Assembly: GCA_030068075.1 (NCBI GenBank)
Contig: JAINVK010000525.1
Coordinates: forward strand, 1 to 64,000
Reading direction: 5' to 3'
DNA length: 64,000 bases
Source of the DNA: Paguma larvata
Taxonomy: Eukaryota > Chordata > Mammalia > Carnivora > Viverridae
The position numbers and the translations under genes are program-made. This document shows, piece after piece, positions 57,189 through 64,000 of the stretch. The number at the start of each line of letters is the position of its first letter. Positions within the stretch are counted from its first letter, which is position 1. The notes under the pieces are model-generated. The model had not been told where the DNA came from and did no database searches. It saw only the letters and a list, made by a program, of their open reading frames with translations.

Positions 57189-58261
57189 CTGAAGACAAAG
57201 ATTGTTAACACGACGTGCGTTTCCACACACGAGATCGGTTCGGGGTCCTCGGCAGCCCTGCCAGCCGTGCCCGGCCAAGCCACGAGCCTGTGCCTGCGTC
57301 CGGGGGGACAGCAAGAGGTGTCTGAGTGGTCTCCCCGCACCGGCCCCGGCTTGTTTCTTTCTCTACTGCAGGTTGAGACTTGTTAGCTCAAAAAGCCTGT
57401 AGGTGCCAAACTCTAAGTTTTGCGCATTCGGCTATTTTAAAAATAGTCCAAACGAGCGAACTTTTGAGCCACGGAGGGCCTGCTTTGCATGCCGTGCAGG
57501 AAGTCCCTGACAGCCGTTGCCCCTGGTGAACAGGGCGTAGCAGCCGCCGACCCCACGGGGCTCCCGGCCTTGGGAGCCCTGACGCAGACCCACCCTGCGC
57601 CACTGGGTCACGCTGACACACACGAGACCCCCTCCCAGCCTCCCCGCGTCCGCTGCCCTTCTCCCTGAGGCGGCCCTGAGACGCAGCCTCCGGACGGGCT
57701 CGCGCTGTGCGGCCTGGCAGGACGTGGCCACGGCTTGTGCCGTTGCTGTCTCTTGTGGTCGTCTCTCTTTCCTCGCTCGGTCCTAAATCCCTCGAACCCC
57801 TGGCAACGTGTCAGAACCGCGCAGGGAGGCCCGGGACCTGAGGACAAGACGCCGTCCGTTCAGACGGCAGGTGCGGGTCCGAAGCTTCCCTGCTCTGCCA
57901 GCCGCACGAGCCACACGAGCCTGTGGTAGGTAACCTGTCTCCGCAGAGACCCCCGGGCACCTCCGCCTTCCTGTTCCTGATGATGAAGTCCAAGGGCCTC
58001 ATCGTCTTAGCGTGACGTTCGGGGCCCTCCTGGCTCCCAGCAGCCTTCCCCAAATCACGTCTGCCTGACTCTGACCTCCAGCCTACAGACCCTGCTCCCA
58101 GGCGTCTCCACGAGATGGTCCCTCTCACCTGCCCGAGCCCACCTCCACTATCCCTTCTGCTGTGTGAAGCCCTCCTGGCCTCCTTGGGAAAACAAACCAA
58201 TCTCTATTTTCCTTGTTCTTTGAGGAAGCTTCTCGTTGGGCTTTAGAACGGCACACAGTTG
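57189..58261. other. unassigned GC-rich sequence
   Basis: Intron-like on the minus strand. Nothing recognised with confidence. Confidence 0.45.
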
Positions 58262-59060
58262 TGCGAGATCCGTGAGCCCAAAACTATAGAACGCTGAAGA
58301 AAGACATCAAAGAAGGTCGAAATAGACAGACAGACAGGATTCGTGGCTGGAAACACTTCCTATCATGAAGATGTCAGTTCTCTCCAAGTCTGGTTTCTAC
58401 GCCCTCAGCAATCTCCGTCAAGATCCCTTGCCGGTTCATCACTACTGACGAGCGGATTCTGTAATTTATACGGAAAGGCAGAAGAACGAGAGCAGCCCAA
58501 ACTGAACAAGAACAAATCTGGAGGACTCGTCTGTGCTATTTTAAGACTTGCACAGAGTTCTAGTAATCAAGACAGTGTGGGGTTGGGAAAAGAAGGGACC
58601 TGCGGAATGGGACAGACGACCGAGAAACAGAATCACGGAAACAGGGACGGGACTGGTGGCCCAAGACCCACGGGCGGTTTGACGTGCTTTTTAAAGATGG
58701 GGCCCGGGCAACCGGATGTCCCCAACGTGAAAGAACCTTGAACCTTATACTAACATTAACTCACAAAGGACCGCAGGCCTACATCTAAGATGTCTTAACT
58801 ACAAACCTTCTAGAAGAAACATAGGAGAGAATATGTGTGATTGTGGGGACGCCATTTGGTTTTAGGTAGGGCATCAGTGGAGTCTGAAATAAGAAACTGG
58901 TGAATTGACCTTTATAAATATTAACAACTTTCTGCCAAAAAAGCTCTGTGAAAAGAATTAAAAGAACACAAGCCAGAATGAGAAAAATAGTTACGAGTCA
59001 CATATCCAATAAAGGAAATTTATCAAAAATATAAAAATTGCTACAACTGTTTGTTTATAC
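58262..59060 (+). mobile_element. old LINE-1 ORF2 fragment, sense
   Basis: CTAGTAATCAAGACAGTGTG, TCTAGAAGAAACATAGGAGA, then AACTTTCTGCCAAAAAAGC and TAAAGGAAATTTATCAAAAA follow the L1 ORF2 3' order. Full of stops. Its end is close to a GGAT array. Confidence 0.7.
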
Positions 59061-59162
59061 ACATGTCACCTTCTATGGACTGTAGACAATGTCCTCTTCC
59101 CCACTGCCTAAATCAGATGGGTGTGCTTTAGGTAAGTGTGGAATGAGTGCATGAATGAACAA

Positions 59163-59545
59163 ATGGGTGGGTGGATGGGTGGGTGGGTGGATGGGTGGGT
59201 GGCTGGATGGGTGAGTGGATGGGTGGATGGATGGGTGGGTGGCTGGGTGGGTGGCTGGGTGGCTGGCTGGCTGGCTGGATGGGTGGGTGGGTGGATGGAC
59301 AGGTAGATGGACAGGTGGATAGATGGGTAGATGGATGGATTGATGGATTGATAGATGGGGGGATGTGGGGAGGAAGGGAAGGAGGAAAGGAAGGAGAGAG
59401 GGAGAGAGAGAAGTGGATGAATGGGTGGTTGATGCATGGATGGATGGAGGGTGGGAGGGATGGATGGATGGGTGCACGGGATGGATGGAGGGTGGGAGGG
59501 GTGGATGGAGGGTGGAATGGACAGATGGGTGGATGGGCAGAAGGG
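59163..59545. repeat. (GGGT/GGAT)n tetranucleotide array
   Basis: Second GGAT-type array, richer in GGGT and GGCT, interrupted at 59,360-59,415 by a GGAAGG/GAGAGA stretch. Confidence 0.95.
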
Positions 59546-60420
59546 GAGACTAGATGGAAGGATGAGCAGTGAGCAGGAAGCCAGGAACATTGAAAGAAAC
59601 AAAGGACTCAGGTGTGGGTGACACATGACTAGATCTGCAAGTGGCAGATCAGGAGGAGGGTGGGAAACACGGACCCCCACTCCTGACTCAGCCCCGAGGC
59701 TTGGAGAACCTTTCCGGCAAAGGCTGGCTAACAGAGTGAAACCTTTATAAGACGGGAAGCTTGAAATACTAGGCAAGAGTTAGCCGCAACCATGAGAGGA
59801 AGAAAGAGACAGGGTGCAGCTCAGCGCTTGGAGGGCTGGGGGCTCCCTGGAGGAAGCAGCACCCTGGAATGCTTGGTCTTTCTGGACTGTCTGGCTGCAG
59901 GAGTGTCCAGCCTCTGCCCCGTGCAGGGCAGAGGGGCCTCGGGGAGTCATGGCCGCGTGGAAATGAGCACACGGATAAGGAGAGGGGCCCCCACAGCGGA
60001 CCCTGACTCCGAAGTCTGGGGCGCATGCTCGTACCTTTCCCAGCCACGCGGTGCTCACTACGATGAAAAAAGCTCCGCAGCACCAAGCCGGGGCTCGCGG
60101 GTCACGCTCGGAAAGACCAACGGACATGTGTCTTTGGTATCTTCCTGGAAAACGGAACAGCGGGCCTCGGGGGACGTCTGTGAAGGTGCCAGGTGGTGCT
60201 GCGTGCAGCTGGGAGTGGGCTGCCACCATCAGGGCCCCTGCCAGCTGCGGGGAGAAAACCCACCACCGCTGACCCGACCCGGCCCGGCTCGTCGGGGCCC
60301 AGACCCGTCTGGGGGCTTCTGAGTGCTTCCAGATAACAGCACGTGCCGAGAAGCTGCTCTTGGGGTGTCGGTCTTGTCACCCCGAGTGGCCTGGCTCTGT
60401 CTGGTGCACCCTCTCTGGGG
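59546..60420. other. unassigned sequence
   Basis: Overlapping frames of 150-175 codons on both strands, none with domain or splice support. Confidence 0.45.
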
Positions 60421-60706
60421 CCCTGTCCCTCCCCTCCCTCCCCTCTCCCCTCCCCTCCCTCCTCTTTTCCTCCTCCCTCTTCTTTCCCCCTTCTGTCCCT
60501 TCCTCCTCCCCTCCCCTCTCCTCCCTCTCCCCCTCCCTCCCTCCCCACTCTCCCTCCTTTACTCCTCCCTCTCCCTCCATCCCCCCTCTTTCTCCCTTCC
60601 CTCTCTCTCCCTTGCCCTCTCCCTCCCCGCCCTCCCTCCTCCTGTCCCTCCACCCCACCCCTCTTCTTCCTCCCTTCCCTCTTCCCTCCCTGCCCGGCCT
60701 TCCCCC
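60421..60706. repeat. polypyrimidine tract
   Basis: About 285 bp of CCCTCC/CTTCCT units on the plus strand, broken only by a few G or A bases. Confidence 0.92.
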
Positions 60707-60955
60707 AGGGCCCGCCAGCTCCGCCCCCTCCTCCATCTCGGTGCCCAGACACCATCTCTCCTCCTCCCTGCGGTCCGCCCAAGCCGCAGGCAGCCATGCT
60801 GCTCTGTGTCCCCAGCACCCAGCACGAAACCCGTAAAGGAAACCGCCTAAGAAGCAAAGGGAGTTACGTTTAACCCACATGAGGTTCTGTGGCCCGGTTG
60901 TCGTGTCACATGGGACACTCGACCGTGGAGCCTCAGGTGGTCCCACTGGTCCAGC

Positions 60956-61029
60956 GTGCGTGCACGTGGATGTGTGTGTGTACGCGCACGTGTGTGAGTA
61001 CACGCACGTGGGTATGTGTGTGTGCATGT
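60956..61029. repeat. short GT-rich array
   Basis: GTGTGTGTGTACGCGCACG with several ACGTG units. Confidence 0.85.
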
Positions 61030-61293
61030 CTATCTACCTGCACGACAGGCCAGCGGCCCGTCGTCACGGATCCACGTGGGCCCCAGCCCGAGGACCGGTC
61101 AGCTCCGGCCCCCTCCCTGCTGGCCCCATTCCCGTGCTCCCAGCCCCGGCCCTGCACCCGAGGCCTCCCCACGAAGAGCTGGCACTCACCCTACTGCTGT
61201 TTACTGAGTGGAATCACGCCCGCCAGCGGTCCACCACGCAGGCTGAGCCTGGGTGGTCCCCTTGCATGCCTGTCCCTGCACGCTCATGGTTTC

Positions 61294-61401
61294 TTAACAG
61301 TTGGGATTCTCCCACTTGGACAATTTATTGATGATTTCCTGTGCTTTTTCTCTTAACACGAAAGCGTTCTTCATGTTGCGAGGTGGTAGAATAACGACCA
61401 G
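61294..61401 (-). CDS. possible coding exon, open to a stop (35 codons)
   Basis: On the minus strand a moderate acceptor (CTCTGACTGCCAAG) opens a phase-0 frame. It begins Leu-Val-Val-Ile-Leu-Pro-Pro-Arg and runs into an amphipathic helix with Arg-Glu-Lys-Ala-Gln-Glu. It ends Trp-Glu-Asn-Pro-Asn-Cys and a TAA at 61,294. Amino-acid composition looks protein-like. A weak donor (GTTAAG) overlaps the stop, so the block could be a terminal exon or an internal exon with a poor donor. The opposite strand has a strong GTAAGT at 61,450 and a shorter open frame, a competing reading. It may be an upstream exon of the same gene as the 47-57 kb exons. Confidence 0.35.
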   Translation of the reverse strand: MVVILPPRNMKNAFVLREKAQEIINKLSKWENPNC

Positions 61402-64000
61402 CTTGGCAGTCAGAGAAGTTCCACACCCGCGCAATCTCCAGGCCCGCGGTAAGTGGCCGGGCACACGCCTCCCGTGCGCTTCCGGAGGCGGAGCTGGGGG
61501 AACGGACCCACAGTGGTGACCTCGGGTTCAGAAGAGGCACAGCACGGCTTGAAGCCGGGTCTCCGACCCCGGGGCCGGCTGCTCCTGCCCCGGTTTGCTG
61601 GGCCTGTCCTGCCGAGCACGAAGCCGGCAGGGCCTGGGGGTCTGTGCTTGGTTCCCCGTGTGCGACTCGAGCCTGGGACCCTGACAGCCAGACCGCCTCA
61701 TCGGGCCGCCTGGGCCGCACCCTCCCTCACCCGATGACAATCCTGCTGTGGAGCCAAGCTCCTCCCCCCGGGGACCAGGTCAGCAGCACCCGCACCCCCG
61801 GAATTCTGGGGGTCACCGGCCGCCAGACTTCGGGCCAGCCCTGAACGGAGATGTTTCTGATTCCTTCTCCTGAGTCCCACTGAGGCACGCACATGGGCGG
61901 GAAACAGCACAAAGGGGGGGTTCAGGTATTCGTAGGGAGGCCTGGCTGCAGGGCCAGAGTTGGGAGCACGGAGGCGGAGGCTGCTCCTCCCCGTGAGGAA
62001 GAACCCGGCCTGCCCGCAGCCGGCCGTGACACTCAGGGAGGAAATCCCCAGACGGCCCGGCCGCCGCTCTTGGCGTTTAGCAGACGCTCCACGGGGCGAA
62101 CGGCCACTTGCATCAGTAATGGTGATAAATGCGGCGGGAAGGCGTGGAACGGGCAAGCGTGGGCTCAGGGCGCCTGTGCTCACGGCCACAACCCACCACG
62201 CAGTGACCGGCACCCGTGATGGAAAACCACACGGTGACGTTGGCAGCCCGGGGCGGCAGGAGTGTCTCAGCTTGAGAGCTTGTGTCCCCCTTGCCCCAGA
62301 GAAGGTGCCAACAGAAGGGGACGCTGGTCGTGCTCGCTTATCGGGGACGGAGCCCGACCCCGACTCGGGGAGAAGCCTCACCCCTGCCGTGAAGACGCCA
62401 GAGAGCGAGCGGCGGGTCAGGAGGGAGCGGGACGCCACCGGTGTCTGGACGCCAACGAGGCAGATGCATTTCAGCGTCAGGACGAATGAAAGGGCCCCCT
62501 GCAGCCACGTCACCCTCTGTGACAGAAGGACAGAGCAGGTGGGCGCGTCACCCCGGCTACCGGCCGCGCCTGTGGGCGGCGTGCCAGGGGACAGCAAGCG
62601 AGGTCTGCAGAATGCACTAGGGCCGAGGACAAATCATAATGTGCATTCGGAAAGACAAGCCTGAATTTGGACCCTGCCAGTTCTAGAAGTCCCAGGATGG
62701 CTCGTCGGGGCCTCAGGTCACTGAGCCGTGAAACGGCGGCCACAGAGAGGCAAACGCCCTTCCCGAGCCGGTGGTCGGGGGCGGCTGTGTGCCGAGCGTC
62801 GCCAGGCTGGCAAGTTGGGCCACGCTGACTTCGGCCCGGACGGGGAGCCCCTGACAGGCCGCCCCGGCCCCCGCCGCTGAGAACCACCACTTCCCGGGGC
62901 CCAGGCCCACCCATCCGTGAGGCCGAGATGAGGGGGCCGGCCACCGGCCAGTGCTTCCCTGAACTCAGCAAGGAAAAGGCTGGCATCTCAGCCACAATTA
63001 TGGGAGGCGGAACCCACAGCCGAGCCGGAACCCAGCTGGAAGAAAGAGGGCCGAGGAGCGAGCACAGACGGGAGCCCGCTGTCCATCCCGGAAAAGCGGC
63101 CCTCCCTCCTGGAGCCCCCGGCCTTGAGGACGGACACACAAGAAACCAAGTCAGCAGCTGGTCAGCACCGTGAGGACGGGGCGACATTCGGCGGACGCGT
63201 GGAGGAGGGGAGGGGCACGGCCTGCTCTGGGCCAGCCTCTGTGAGTGAAGCCTGACCTTGGGGACCCGCCGAGACTGGCCGGCACCGGGGGCACAGGAGA
63301 GCCCGCTCTTCTAGGTCATTCTGGGAGGGCCCAGCCCAGGGATGTGAGGGGGGCCCTGGCTGCCACCCATTGGGTAGGAAAGGGAGCTCCCAGAAGGCCT
63401 GCAGGGTCGGGGGGCAGCTGTGGGCCACAGGACAAGGAAGCCAAGCAGGAGGGCTCCTCTGCCTATGCCCACGTCCACTGTGACAACTGTCCCCACTCAG
63501 GCTGCGCTGGAACCCCCCTCGCCCCCCAGGACTCCTGCTTGGGCTCGCCCACCCGGGTGTGCACTTGGCCCTGCTCCTCTGAGGAGACCCAGGGTGCTGG
63601 GGGTCAGTCCCCGCGGCGGGACCGGGGCCTTCCTGCACCATGGGAGGGGCTGAGGCCGCCCGCCTCCGCGGCCGCCGTCAGGAGGAGGAGAGAAAACAGA
63701 CATGACGCGACTCAGTCTCTCACATAGAGTCACTGGAGCAAGTCCGTGTTCTAGAGCCGTGTTCCACACACACACACACACACACATGTGCACCCCTGCA
63801 ACCCATCCCCTAAGGACTCCAGGCCCTTCCCTGTCCCAGTCACCCTCGTCCGCAGGCTCAGAGCATTTTTCGCTCGATATGGAACAAATCCCTTGTCTGG
63901 AACCTTCTAGAACATGTACGACCTCTTCCTTTCGACTCCCTCACGGGGTATGTGACGCCCTGCCATACCTGATTCCATGAAGCCACAGGACTGAGGTCCA
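61402..64000. other. unassigned CpG-rich sequence
   Basis: Frames up to 299 codons on the minus strand (61,698-62,597) and 234 on the plus strand overlap each other and are low-complexity. No exon called. Confidence 0.5.
63766..63787. repeat. (AC)n microsatellite
   Basis: Eleven uninterrupted AC units. Confidence 0.95.

Noticed and set aside
61698..62597. 299-codon minus-strand frame
   Set aside because: Overlaps an equally long plus frame, is GC-driven, and has no recognisable domain.
1..64000. CRISPR arrays, operons, phage or bacterial genes
   Set aside because: Spaced repeats here are mammalian minisatellites and SINEs; there is no prokaryotic gene organisation.
1..64000. Telomeric TTAGGG arrays
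   Set aside because: None found by eye, so the subtelomeric suggestion rests on composition and tandem arrays only.

Overview
This is mammalian nuclear DNA from a carnivore, most likely a felid. The basis is over forty copies of the tRNA-Lys-derived carnivore SINE (SINEC/CAN-SINE). Most are the cat-lineage form: a tRNA-like head, a CT-rich middle and an A-rich AATAAA tail, usually flanked by short target-site duplications. There are no operons, no CRISPR arrays and no stable RNA genes. By eye the window is GC-rich, keeps many CpGs even inside old repeats, and carries many GT/CA, GGAT and purine/pyrimidine tandem arrays. That is typical of subtelomeric or other high-recombination DNA. The chromosome cannot be named from sequence alone.

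Layout. 0-12 kb: GC-rich DNA with scattered SINEs, a GT-rich array, and a local 134-bp duplication (810/1785). 12-17 kb: a 590-bp polypurine tract, a possible conserved noncoding block at 13.1 kb, a (GGAT)n array and an old LTR. 17-28 kb: SINEs, a palindromic DNA-transposon remnant, a second local duplication (19.8/21.0 kb), a CA-rich array, and an antisense L1 broken by three SINEs. 28-34 kb: mostly unassigned, with a repeat-free AT-rich island at 31.4 kb that looks like a conserved noncoding element. 34-40 kb: a sense L1 fragment fused to a SINE tail, MIRs, an AT-rich array with a hairpin at one edge, and an MLT1-type LTR. 40.9-42.9 kb: an approximately 500-bp inverted repeat whose outer ends are a 21-bp minisatellite. 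44-45.5 kb: an old L1 3' end, antisense.

Genes. The only convincing coding signal is on the minus strand between 47.0 and 57.2 kb. Three exon-like blocks at 57.1, 56.8 and 55.7 kb all start in phase 0 behind good acceptors. A 202-bp exon at 47.6 kb and an in-phase 81-bp terminal exon at 47.0 kb follow. A further open block at 61.3 kb may belong to the same gene. The predicted peptide is helix-rich and I do not recognise the family. An in-frame stop just before the donor of the 55.7-kb block means the five exons may not form one intact transcript, or may be two genes. The remaining long open frames are GC-rich or repeat-derived shadows and are not called as genes.
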